This document shows positions 34,351 to 42,598 of a stretch of 64,000 nucleotides of DNA, one piece after another; the first letter of the stretch is position 1; each line of letters begins with the position of its first letter. The position numbers and the translations under genes are program-made. Below the pieces are notes generated by a model. That model saw only the letters and a program-made list of their open reading frames with translations. It was not told where the DNA came from and made no database searches. This stretch comes from a bacterium (lineage in GTDB: Bacteria > Verrucomicrobiota > Verrucomicrobiia > Chthoniobacterales > UBA6821): contig JAJZSL010000004.1 in the NCBI GenBank assembly GCA_021849805.1, positions 51,587-115,586 on the forward strand, read 5' to 3'.

Positions 34351-34763
34351 CCAGAGGAGTAGCAGAAAAAAGAGTAACGCCACTGAATGGCTACTTCCCA
34401 GCAGAAGGATGGAACGTGTTCTGGATTCCAGCCTCCGCGGGAATGACGATGTGAGAAAGCACTCGCTAATGACGCAAATGACGCAAGACAAAACATCATC
34501 AAATTTTATTTTGGAGAAGAGTGATTTACCATGATGTCGCTGAGAGATGACAACAATGGATTGCATCTCTTTGAGAGTAAGCGAGTCCTCCTCACTTCAT
34601 CATATGGTCATTGAGATACTACTTTGCTCTTTGGTTTTGCTCTTTCTGGAAAAATGTGCTCTTTTTCAAAGAGTCTTCAAAAAATTTTATAATGATACAG
34701 TGGTAAAAATCTTCTCTTTTTTATGATTCATGGTAAAAACAAGTTCCAAGAAAAATTAATGAT
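34351..34763. other. Non-coding stretch upstream of the coiled-coil gene
   Basis: No gene is supported here. A palindrome-type repeat (GGATTCCAGCCTCCGCGGGAATGACG, two parts) lies at 34421-34447, in inverted orientation to the copy at 34231-34258. The remainder up to the ATG at 34764 is AT-rich and may hold the promoter of the next gene. Confidence 0.5.
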
Positions 34764-37434
34764 ATGAGCAACAACGTTAGGAAAACTACTTCTTCTCTAC
34801 CCCCCCATTTCCTCCTCCGCGTCAGTAGCTCCTGCTAGCGGATCACCCTCGACTGAGAGAGCTTCAGAAGTTCCTAATGCTCGAGAAGCAAAGCGTTTTT
34901 ACTTTGGCTGCATCTTTAGTTCTTTTAGCTCTCTCTTCTCTTCAAGAAGAACCTCTGGTGCTTCCGAGCTCAACACTCACTCCATTAGCTGGGTAACAAG
35001 TATACGTTCATGGATGGGTGGATGGGCTAAGAAATCGAAAGTTGCCGAGCAATCCCTCTCCCAGGCACTCCTTCTGCTTGAGCAGTCTCCTGAAAAAATA
35101 GCAACAATAAGCAGCAATTTTCTCTCGGAAGGTCCAGAAGAGAAAAATATTGGAAGAAAGGTGGAAGAGCCTGCTAAGGAAAACTTGAGTTCCCTAGAGA
35201 TAGCATTCTCTGGGCAGTATGAGGCGATTAGTGAGCAGTGTAGCCAACTGGAAGGGCATCTCATCAATGCTCAACGACATCTTGGAAATAACAACTTTGT
35301 GGCTGCAAGTAATAGTCTTCAGCGTGCTAGAGGGATTGCTTTGCAAATACACGATCTTGCCAAAGAATTATATCATCAACAAAATACTCAAAAGACAGAA
35401 TGTCCTTTATTTCTTCTTACTGTTGGTAAAAACCTTGAAGGTTGGAGCGATAGTATTCAACAAAGTATCAGCGGACTTTGTCGTTCTTCTTCTCAAGCAA
35501 TAGAAAAAAAGAGTACTGGAGGTGCTAGCACTAAAGAAAACTTAGACCAGTTGAGGGAAGAGATGGGCACCATTCTCTCTAATGTTCTTGAAAAATACCA
35601 GGTTGAGTACAAAGGAAAAATAGCTGATCAAATCTTAATTAAAGAAGCAATTAGAAGTGTTACTCAAATAGCTTCTCAATCAACAGAAGCCTTAAATAAG
35701 ATTCAAGAGAAAATAAAAAACGGACATCTCAACAAAGTAGAAACAGATCTCTCTAATGCTTCTTATGCTGCCTCTAATGCTCAGGAGGCCTTGTTTTTCT
35801 TGGCTAGTATGTCTGCTGAATATCCTTCTGATACCACTCTTAGAGGAAAATGTCGTCAAGCTGATAAACAATTCCAACAAATCATCACTAATGTCCAAGC
35901 AGCCAAAAGATCACTTCACGTGGCTTCTACTGCAGCGAAGGAGGAGATTCTTGAGCGTACTAATCAGGCAGTAGAGGAGGCTACCCAATATGTTCTCGCT
36001 ATTTATCAATCACAATATCAAGGAAAATCTCCTGCTGATCTTCAGCAGCGTCTAGCCCTTCTGGAAGAGGGAAGTCTCCTGAAGGAATGTTTCAAGAGGA
36101 TCGTAGCCTCTCCTCTTCCGGAGGTCGGTGACCCTGCTCATTGTGCTAGTCCTAACACGAGTAATCGTAGCACGAGTAGTAATCTTGCTCCTGAGCTTTT
36201 GTTCAATGAGGTGAAGAGTGTTGTTCAATCAGTGCTTGAAAATCCTCAAGGTAGAAGAACCTACCTTACCTTAGCTCAACTTCTTGATGAAGGAGACCCT
36301 CTGCTCCAAGAAGACTCTCTTCTTGGTTTCCAGAAGGAGCGAGGACTTCATCTCCTTGCTCCTTCTAGCTCAAGTCCTATGTCATCAAGTAGGGCTAAGG
36401 AGCTCGCTTCCCTTTCTCGAGAAGGAGTCGAAGAACTCCTACGCATGATTAGAGAGTCAGAGGGAGTGGCAGCAGAAAATGCTTTTAAGATCTATCTCTC
36501 CCAGTTGGAAGAAGGGAAGTCAATCACCGTTGGTGATGTAAGGGCTTTTTATAAACTGACCCTCTCTTCTGCACCCAGAGCCAATCTAGCCACCTACTCG
36601 GAGAGAAGCACTCAATTTGAGAATCTTGATCCTAGTGGATCAGATCAATCACTTTCTATTCCTCAACGTGGTTTCTTTCGAGCTGGAGCACTACTCCGAG
36701 CGGAGCTGACGGAAGATCTTACCGCTTTGATGATCGAGGAGTTTAACAATAGTAAGTCTGATCAATTTGATAAGGATATTAGCCGTGCTAATGATTTTTC
36801 GATTTGTGAAATGCGAGAAGTGAGAACATCATCATCCACCAGATTCCAAGTCGATAGTCAGCGATCTATTAATTATCAATCTGACCCCCAGGACCTTAAC
36901 AATGAAAACCTCAGTAACACTCATCGCTCCAATTTTCTTCTAAGAAACTTTGTCGGGAAAGAGAAGCCTTATCTCTTTAAGGCTATTGCAAGCATTGCTA
37001 ATCAGAGTATTGGCAATACAACTTCCTCTATAGGCTCTGGTGATCCTCGTCTTGCTCCTCATCAGCGGGGGGAAGAGGCCACCTTTAGCACTCAACCTGC
37101 TCGAGGATTTTTTACTCAAAATGGTCAAGAGGCTACTCTCAAATACAGTTTAAAGAAAATATCTCCTCTTTCTGGAGATGGAGAGGAATATTTTATTCTA
37201 ACTTATGATTATTCCTGTCAACAGCCAGTCCTTTTTTATGCAAAAAAAGAGGGAGAGGAAAATGCTCCCCCTTCTCAGCTCAATACTAGCGAATCACCTT
37301 CTTCTCTTCAAATGTCCACATCGCTTAAAATCAGGGAAAATAGTCATTTTGATCCTAAGGCTCCAGTGACTGCTGAGAATTTTCCTTGCACCTTGGAAGC
37401 CCTTGATTTTATCAATTCCTATGAATTTTTATGA
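34764..37434 (+). CDS. Large coiled-coil, Ser-rich protein, candidate effector; frame broken in a poly-C tract
   Basis: The open frame of 806 residues starts at 35014, but an ATG at 34764 opens MSNNVRKTTSSLPP and runs into seven C (34800-34806), after which that frame stops. With six C the reading continues without a stop into the 806-residue frame, adding a Ser/Ala/Pro-rich leader like those of the other candidate substrates, for about 889 residues. The body has long amphipathic helices, with two related units (about residues 65-225 and 225-370 of the 806) sharing VLxxYQxxYxGK and AASN-type helices. Residues about 400-560 are Ser-rich, and the C-terminus (about 650-806) looks globular. I recognise no family. 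A sequencing error in the C run is the alternative. Confidence 0.65.
34800..34806 (+). other. C7 homopolymer at frameshift point (possible phase-variation tract)
   Basis: Seven C after TCTCTA place the ATG at 34764 out of frame with the long downstream frame; loss of one C restores it. Homopolymer C/G tracts near the 5' end are classic slipped-strand switches. One read or assembly error would look the same. Confidence 0.55.
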
Positions 37435-37509
37435 GTTTCTATAAAATTTGAACTTAATAGAAGAGCTCCTTGAATTTTTTCTACTCTCCTAACAAACACT
37501 CCATCAACG

Positions 37510-38703
37510 ATGAAACCTTCTCTTTCCTATCTTCTGTTACCCATTTTTTTCTTCTCCTTTTCTAAGAGCTATGGGAGTACTCCCGAGGTACCAACACCGA
37601 GCAATCCTCAAACTGATTCCTGGTATCAATGTGAAGCAACCCTTTTTTCTGGAGTCAGGGCCGATGAATTTGTCCAATTGAGAGAAGGAGTAGAGATAAG
37701 CAAGGAGCCGATAGTAGCAATTCCTCTTCAGAAGAGAGAGGATTATTGTCATTGGCGGAGTGTTGATGATGCCTCCTATGATTATGATTTTCTAAGACCT
37801 GATCAACTAGATGAGCTTGGCCTAGATGAAAAGGAGGGATGGTGGCTTCTTCGCTTAAGAAAAGAAAGTCAAGATACCTCCTCCAGAGCGAAAGCTCAAG
37901 AAGCAGAGAAGGAGGATAGCGCTCAAGGGGGTAAGAGTCACTCCTCTTCTTCTTCGTGGTGGAAGAGTTCAGGCGTAGGAGGAGCCATGATGGCTGGAGG
38001 AGAGGAGAGTCCTTCAGCGGCTCCCTCATCTGCGCTGGTAGGAGAAGGAGGGGTAGCACTCGACTCATCTTTAACGGTCTCTGGAGCAGAGAGTATGGCA
38101 GGAGCAGAGGGGGTGTTGGGTCTTGTTGCTGCTTTGGGGTTGCCCGAAGCAGCTGCTGGAGCTGCTGGAGCTGCAGCCGTTACAGCTGCTGGAGAAGCAG
38201 CAGCTGCACTAGAAGCAACAGGAGTTGCTGCCGAGGATGCTGCCCTAGAAACAGGAGGGGGAATTTTCAGCTGGATGGGAAGAGCTGCAAGGAGAGTTAG
38301 TAGAGCTCTCTTTGGAGGAGGAGAAACAGCTAATGGAAGAAGACCAGCCATTGCAGCAATCCCCGTTTCTGCAAGAGCCCCCGTGGAAGGGCCTTCTGTT
38401 TCATGGACATTTAGTGATGAAAGAAGTCCCGAGGTCCGTCGAGCTGCTCGCATGGCTGAAGCAAGAGAGGAAGTAATCAATAAGATATGTGAGGAAGTAG
38501 AAAGAATTCATCAATTGCCTCACGATGAGTATATGGCTCATGTTAGAGCTGAGAATGAACGTTTTGGATTCACACTCGATCCAGGGCCTTGGGGGCCAGC
38601 AAGAAAAATCATCAATTACATCGAGGATCCCAAACCAGGTGATCTCTGGTACGATTATTGTAAAGAGCGTGACTTATTAGGATCACGGATAATTTCATCT
38701 TAA
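37510..38703 (+). CDS. Exported protein with Ala/Gly-rich centre, unknown function
   Basis: The 397-residue protein begins with a signal peptide (MKPSLSYLLLPIFFFSFSKS, cut near SYGS-TP). Residues about 25-125 are acidic with several Trp and Tyr (DSWYQCEATLFSG, WWLLRLRKE). A Ser/Lys/Glu linker leads to an Ala/Gly-rich low-complexity part (about 150-255), hydrophobic in places. Then comes a basic stretch (MGRAARRVSRALFGGG) and a C-terminal domain (about 300-397) with DERSPEVRRAARMAEAREEV and GPWGPARKIINYIEDPKPGD. It follows the coiled-coil gene by 75 bases on the same strand and shares the same repeat-flanked interval. The Ala-rich DNA also yields spurious long frames on the other strand. Confidence 0.65.
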   Translation: MKPSLSYLLLPIFFFSFSKSYGSTPEVPTPSNPQTDSWYQCEATLFSGVRADEFVQLREGVEISKEPIVAIPLQKREDYCHWRSVDDASYDYDFLRPDQLDELGLDEKEGWWLLRLRKESQDTSSRAKAQEAEKEDSAQGGKSHSSSSSWWKSSGVGGAMMAGGEESPSAAPSSALVGEGGVALDSSLTVSGAESMAGAEGVLGLVAALGLPEAAAGAAGAAAVTAAGEAAAALEATGVAAEDAALETGGGIFSWMGRAARRVSRALFGGGETANGRRPAIAAIPVSARAPVEGPSVSWTFSDERSPEVRRAARMAEAREEVINKICEEVERIHQLPHDEYMAHVRAENERFGFTLDPGPWGPARKIINYIEDPKPGDLWYDYCKERDLLGSRIISS

Positions 38704-38724
38704 GTAACAGGAAGTTTTGGATGC

Positions 38725-39165
38725 TAGAGCGTTTTGAAATAGAGTCATAGCCTGCTTATCGCCGAAGTGAGAAAAGGAAAAGAGGGAGAGCGGGGGTGAA
38801 ATATATATACCTCGCCCTCGAGGACTTGAGCACCGAAGTAACGCCGTAATGTAGAGCTACAACGTTAGTGAAAATACTCTAGTTTCATTTCCAGGCCTCA
38901 CGACTCCACTCTGTCATTCCTGCCTCCTTTTCTTTTGTAGCCCTTTGTCATTCCCGCGAATAACGGGAATCCAGGACGCCGTGGAGCTTTTGGATAAGAC
39001 TCATGGACTATGAGGGCTATTACTTTTCTGATGATGTTGGGGTGCTGATTCTAAGGTGCCAGCAAGCAGGAGCTCAAGATCCGCATTCTATTTCTCCTAC
39101 TCGAGGACTCGAGCACTGAAGTGACGCTGCGATGCAGAGCTAGAGCTTTTGTGAAAATACTCCTA
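38725..39165. repeat. Long dispersed repeat, right copy, with a partial second unit
   Basis: 38725-39061 follows the order of blocks in 33965-34350, including the palindrome at 38947-38974 (CATTCCCGCGAATAACGGGAAT) and the GATGTTGGGG...GATTCTAAGGTGCC end. From 39060 a second partial unit begins (AGGAGCTCAAGATCCG, CTCGAGGACTCGAGCAC, GTGACGC, GCGATGCA), matching 34005-34080 of the left copy. It ends at the stop codon of the minus-strand GYF_2 gene. Confidence 0.75.
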
Positions 39166-40017
39166 AAATATTTTAAGAAAAGCTGTTTTTCCAATCACCA
39201 GAACAACAAGCAATAGAAAAGCGACAAGGAAGCAGATCAGTGGTGAAATTAAAAAGGCAAAAAAGAGCTTCCAGTTTGTAGAAGCGTGTATTTTTTTTAA
39301 GCCAATGCAGTAGCAAATCATCCCTATGATTAAAACGATGACTCCTCCTAGAAAAGGAATGAGTGCAAGAGGCGAAAGAGAACCTGATGTGTAGCAGAAA
39401 AGTCGTAGTGTTGCTTCAAAAGGTTCTGCTGCTCCCTTGACTAATTTCAAGCTTAGGTGCATAGCCCCAGCAGAAAAAAAGATAGCAAGGGTAAAAATCA
39501 GAGGACTCAATAGAAGAAAACCGATCCCACCTATTAGAAGAGAATGAGGAGAGAAAGCTGCTAGCTGAGGGGAGAAGGAGGAAGGATCTTTTAAGATCAT
39601 GGGCAATAGAAAGAGAATGGTTATTGCCAATGTCGTACAATGCATGAGGAGATAGTAGGAGAGTGGAGCCATGATGCCGCCACGGATACGCATTTTTGAG
39701 AAGAAATAACTCGGAGAAAAGAGGACTGTTTTGACGGTTTGGAATAAAGCGACCAAAAGACCTAGCTCTTCACGTCGCTCCCATGCAGGTTCAAAGAAAG
39801 CAGGCTCTTTGGTAGTATCAAGAGTACTGCTCTCAAATGCTTGAATATTCAATCCCCAAGCGTCAGCTACTTCTTGCAAAGGAAGCCAATCACTCATTCC
39901 GGGACGCCAGACAAGATCTTCCTTGAGAAAACGCTTCTTAGCGATTCCCTCATTGACTTCTTCATGACTAAAAGAACCAAGAGACTGACCGTGACGTGCA
40001 AGATGAATAGAGGACAT
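39163..40017 (-). CDS. GYF_2 (DUF4339) and Yip1-domain membrane protein
   Basis: The 284-residue protein opens with a GYF_2-type module (residues about 1-55): SIHLARHGQSLGSFSHEEV, DLVWRPGMSDWLPLQEVADAW. A linker follows, then a Yip1-like membrane domain of five predicted segments (about 115-280) with PSYFFSKMRIRGGIMAPLSYY and LRLFCYTSGSLSPLALIPFLGGVI. Such GYF_2-Yip1 proteins are common in bacteria and of unknown role, thought to bind peptides or membranes. It is 35 bases downstream of the L,D-transpeptidase gene and probably in its operon. Confidence 0.82.
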   Translation of the reverse strand: MSSIHLARHGQSLGSFSHEEVNEGIAKKRFLKEDLVWRPGMSDWLPLQEVADAWGLNIQAFESSTLDTTKEPAFFEPAWERREELGLLVALFQTVKTVLFSPSYFFSKMRIRGGIMAPLSYYLLMHCTTLAITILFLLPMILKDPSSFSPQLAAFSPHSLLIGGIGFLLLSPLIFTLAIFFSAGAMHLSLKLVKGAAEPFEATLRLFCYTSGSLSPLALIPFLGGVIVLIIGMICYCIGLKKIHASTNWKLFFAFLISPLICFLVAFLLLVVLVIGKTAFLKIF

Positions 40018-40052
40018 AAAATAGTTAAATGTTAAAATTGATGAGTAAAAAC

Positions 40053-40694
40053 TTACCTCTCTACAGTGACAGGTGTTCCTAGTGGAGTCACTTCAAAGAA
40101 AGTTTTTGCCATGCTAATTGGTAGTCGAATACATCCATGGGAATCGGGAACACCAGGAAGAAACCCTGCATGCATGCCAACACCTGGATAGATCATCATA
40201 TAGAAAGGCATGGGAGAGCCGACAAAATGAGCACCTGGAGGCATAGGAACTTCTTTGAGGACAATATTTTTAAGAAGAATCTTCCCGTGGCTATCGACAT
40301 AATCACCACACTCTGAGGAGACGTGGTGAAGGTCTTTTTTCATGATTTTATAATGTCCTATTTTTGTTTCACGTCCTTCTGATCCTGTTGAAACGGCAGA
40401 GAGACCAACAAGCTTATTCCCCTTGTAGTAATAGAGCTTCTGTTCGCTCAGATCAATGAGGATAGAAGGAGAACCTGTGCTCACATCCTCATCCCAGTAA
40501 GAGGAGCGATCCGCTAGCTCTGCACGTGTTTGAGAAGCGAAAGGTTCTCTAAGTCCTAGATAGTCTGTTCGAGGATCATTTAAGCGGTGATCGTAGGAAG
40601 CACAACTCGAGAAAAAGAGAATTGATAGGATAGCAACAAGGAGGAGAGAGGGACGAAAGAGAAAATACATTCCTCTAGATAATTTGATCATCAA
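40053..40694 (-). CDS. L,D-transpeptidase lipoprotein (YkuD domain)
   Basis: The 213-residue protein has a basic, hydrophobic leader with lipobox FSSC (Cys31), so it is likely membrane-anchored in the periplasm. The YkuD domain starts at SILIDLSEQKLYYYKGNKLV (near residue 68) and holds the catalytic pattern HAGFLPGVPDSHGCIRLP, with Cys near residue 189. These enzymes make 3-3 peptidoglycan cross-links or attach proteins to peptidoglycan. The meso-DAP-type MurE in this window fits such a substrate. It precedes the GYF_2-Yip1 gene on the same strand. Confidence 0.92.
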   Translation of the reverse strand: MMIKLSRGMYFLFRPSLLLVAILSILFFSSCASYDHRLNDPRTDYLGLREPFASQTRAELADRSSYWDEDVSTGSPSILIDLSEQKLYYYKGNKLVGLSAVSTGSEGRETKIGHYKIMKKDLHHVSSECGDYVDSHGKILLKNIVLKEVPMPPGAHFVGSPMPFYMMIYPGVGMHAGFLPGVPDSHGCIRLPISMAKTFFEVTPLGTPVTVER

Positions 40695-40891
40695 CTGAAG
40701 CTATGCTCTTTTCCTGCAAGCTAAGAGTAGCATTGATTCCATGATTTTCAGAGAGCCCTCTAGCTGAGCAATCACTTCTGAGCAAAAGAAGAGAAAAGAA
40801 GTGGCATATTTTTTCACTAAATAAGATGAACGTAAAAGGAGAGAGTAATTTTCCAAAATGAATTTCTAAAAAAATAGCCTTTCGATGGAAC

Positions 40892-41272
40892 TTACTTTCT
40901 ATTGAGAAGAATGCCTAAGACCAACCCGATTCCAAAAGCGATACCTAGCGATTGTAGTGGTTTCTGACGGACATGTTCGCTCAACTCACTCTCCATTTGA
41001 GAAATAGATTGGCACCACTCTTCGGTCATCTTATTTGTTTGATCAGCAAGGGAGGAATAGGTAGCAGAGGCAGCTTCTCTCATATCACGAGCTGCAGTAG
41101 TAAGTTCATTTTTCCCTTCGTGATAGGCAGCATGAGCAACAGAACGTGCAGAGTCAGCTATTTGATGAACGGCTGTGGTTGTTTTTTCAAAAGATTTTTT
41201 AGTAGTTCCAGGAGATGTTTGAATATGCTGGTCATTTTCAGAAGAGTGAGGAAATGGTTCTTTCTGGCTCAT
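40892..41272 (-). CDS. DUF883 (ElaB/YqjD-like) membrane-anchored protein
   Basis: The 126-residue protein is mostly amphipathic helix: KKSFEKTTTAVHQIADSARS and AAYHEGKNELTTAARDMREA, with many Ala, Glu and Lys. It ends in the membrane segment SLGIAFGIGLVLGILLNRK (last 19 residues), preceded by VRQKPLQ. This is the pattern of ElaB/YqjD, inner-membrane proteins reported to bind ribosomes in stationary phase. It lies 197 bases upstream of the L,D-transpeptidase on the same strand. Confidence 0.85.
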   Translation of the reverse strand: MSQKEPFPHSSENDQHIQTSPGTTKKSFEKTTTAVHQIADSARSVAHAAYHEGKNELTTAARDMREAASATYSSLADQTNKMTEEWCQSISQMESELSEHVRQKPLQSLGIAFGIGLVLGILLNRK

Positions 41273-42059
41273 AGGATAAAGTAATTGAAGTGAATGGAGG
41301 CATTATAGTTTCAAATCTCCTCTGAAAAATCAAGCAACGACTCTCTACTTTTGACTATAAAGAACATCAGAAATTTCTGCTTAGTTTCTCCAGAGTTAGC
41401 AACATACTCATGACTGCTATCAGCTCGTTGTTAGCTCAGTAGCATGAAACTCTCGAAGGTTGATCAATTCAAGAACTCCTGAAAATTATCCTCTGTTCCT
41501 CTTCTCCAAAACAAAATTTGAGGATCTTTCCTCTTATGTCCTTGGTGAGCACTTTTTCAAAAAGCAGCTTTCAAAAAGCAGCGATATTTTTTTAGCCTTT
41601 TTATTGACCAACTTCACACGGTGTTGTTTTGAACAAAAGAAACGTCTTGGCGCTTTTTAATATAATATCATCAACACTACAGCAACACTCTCTTGGATTT
41701 CTGCGTCCACAGGAATGACAGCAGCGAAGATGGAAGGAGGCTTCTAGAGTAGTCTCCTTCTATTATTTATCTTCATTTTAGAGAGTAGTGGTTGAGAAAT
41801 AGAATAGTTACACCAATGTTTTTTGTGATACGGGTATTTTTTTCTCCTATCTGCTACCTCGTTCTCTCATGCCCAATGAGAAATTTTCAATAGTAGGAGC
41901 AGGACAAGGGCTATTTTTGGGATTATGAAGGAGTGCTCATTGAGCTAAGAGGAGGTGATAGAATGAACGATTTTAAAAATGTGAATAACTTGTGATTAAT
42001 GGGAGAGCTCAGCAGTCTGCCAACAGATTTATTTTGTGATTGACCTTGTTGTGAAATAG
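41273..42059. other. Long non-coding stretch upstream of the cell-wall cluster
   Basis: About 790 bases without a supported gene. A 66-codon frame at 41460-41660 has no leader, motif or context to support it. Present are a short direct repeat TTTCAAAAAGCAG (twice, about 41554-41583), a decayed palindromic repeat at 41691-41720 (GGATTTCTGCGTCCACAGGAATGAC in two halves), and the DnaA-box-like motif at 41980-41993. The promoter of the mraZ operon must lie in its last 200 bases; I cannot place it with confidence. Confidence 0.5.
41980..41993 (+). promoter_or_regulatory. DnaA-box-like motif (TGTGAATAA) with conserved context, upstream of mraZ
   Basis: TGTGAATAACTTGT at 41980-41993 contains TGTGAATAA, the reverse of TTATTCACA, which fits the DnaA-box pattern TTATNCACA. 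The surrounding TAAAAAT...TGTGAATAACTTGT...TAATGGGA recurs upstream of rsmA at 57422-57456. It may be a DnaA site or another shared operator or promoter. Confidence 0.45.
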
Positions 42060-42083
42060 TGGGAGAAAGTGGGGGCTAAGGGA
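42060..42083 (+). promoter_or_regulatory. Probable MraZ-binding repeats
   Basis: TGGGAGAAAG (42060-42069) and TGGGGGCTAA (42070-42079) are tandem 10-base units starting with TGGG, followed by a weaker GGGA. MraZ is known to bind tandem TGGGN-type repeats with 10-base period upstream of its own operon. They lie about 45 bases before the preferred mraZ start at 42125. Confidence 0.55.
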
Positions 42084-42124
42084 GCAAAATGGTTTCCAAT
42101 TCCATTGTGCTGATTTCTTCTCTC

Positions 42125-42577
42125 ATGTCTTCTCATCAACCTTCAACACTCATTTATGCTGGCACCTTTGAGCGTGTTATGGATGGGAAGCATCGTGTCA
42201 CGATCCCCGCAGCTTGGTTAGCCCAGGGCGTTAGTGAGTTTCATGCTGTTCCCCACCCCAGTGAGGAGTGCCTTATTGTCATGCCTCCGCATGAATTTCA
42301 ATCCGTTGAAGAGCGCATTGAGCAGAGTGGAGCTCCAGCAGCAGAGAGACGCAAAGCAATTCGACAGTTCTACAGTCGCGCAAGAGCTATTAGCGCTGAT
42401 GCTCAAGGACGTATTCTCTTTGCTCAAGATCAATGCAAGGTACTCGATCTCCAAGGAGAGATTGTCCTTGTAGGTGGTCGGAGTCGTTTTGAAGTCTGGA
42501 ATGCTGCACGCTGGAGTGCTATTGCTCACCAGGAGCATGATTCCTTCCTCAAAGTAGCCAATCTCATTGGACTCTAA
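42125..42577 (+). CDS. mraZ: Transcriptional regulator MraZ
   Basis: The 150-residue protein has two SpoVT/AbrB-like halves: YAGTFERVMDGKHRVTIPAAW at the start and RAISADAQGRILFAQDQCK near residue 95. MraZ controls the division and cell-wall cluster that follows. The frame opens at ATG 42089, but 42125 gives the usual MraZ length and leaves the probable MraZ boxes clear of the ribosome site; GGGAG before 42089 is a fair Shine-Dalgarno, so the longer form is not excluded. rsmH follows after 21 bases. Confidence 0.9.
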   Translation: MSSHQPSTLIYAGTFERVMDGKHRVTIPAAWLAQGVSEFHAVPHPSEECLIVMPPHEFQSVEERIEQSGAPAAERRKAIRQFYSRARAISADAQGRILFAQDQCKVLDLQGEIVLVGGRSRFEVWNAARWSAIAHQEHDSFLKVANLIGL

Positions 42578-42598
42578 CTTAATTTCTGGAGCCTATTC

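Noticed and set aside
37938..38480. 180-codon Ala/Pro-rich minus-strand frame and a 114-codon Arg/Ser-rich plus-strand frame at 37956-38300
   Set aside because: Both come from the GC-rich Ala/Gly codons of the 397-residue gene read in other frames; no start context or motif.
41460..41660. 66-codon frame upstream of mraZ
   Set aside because: No ribosome site, motif or family resemblance; composition is like the surrounding non-coding DNA.
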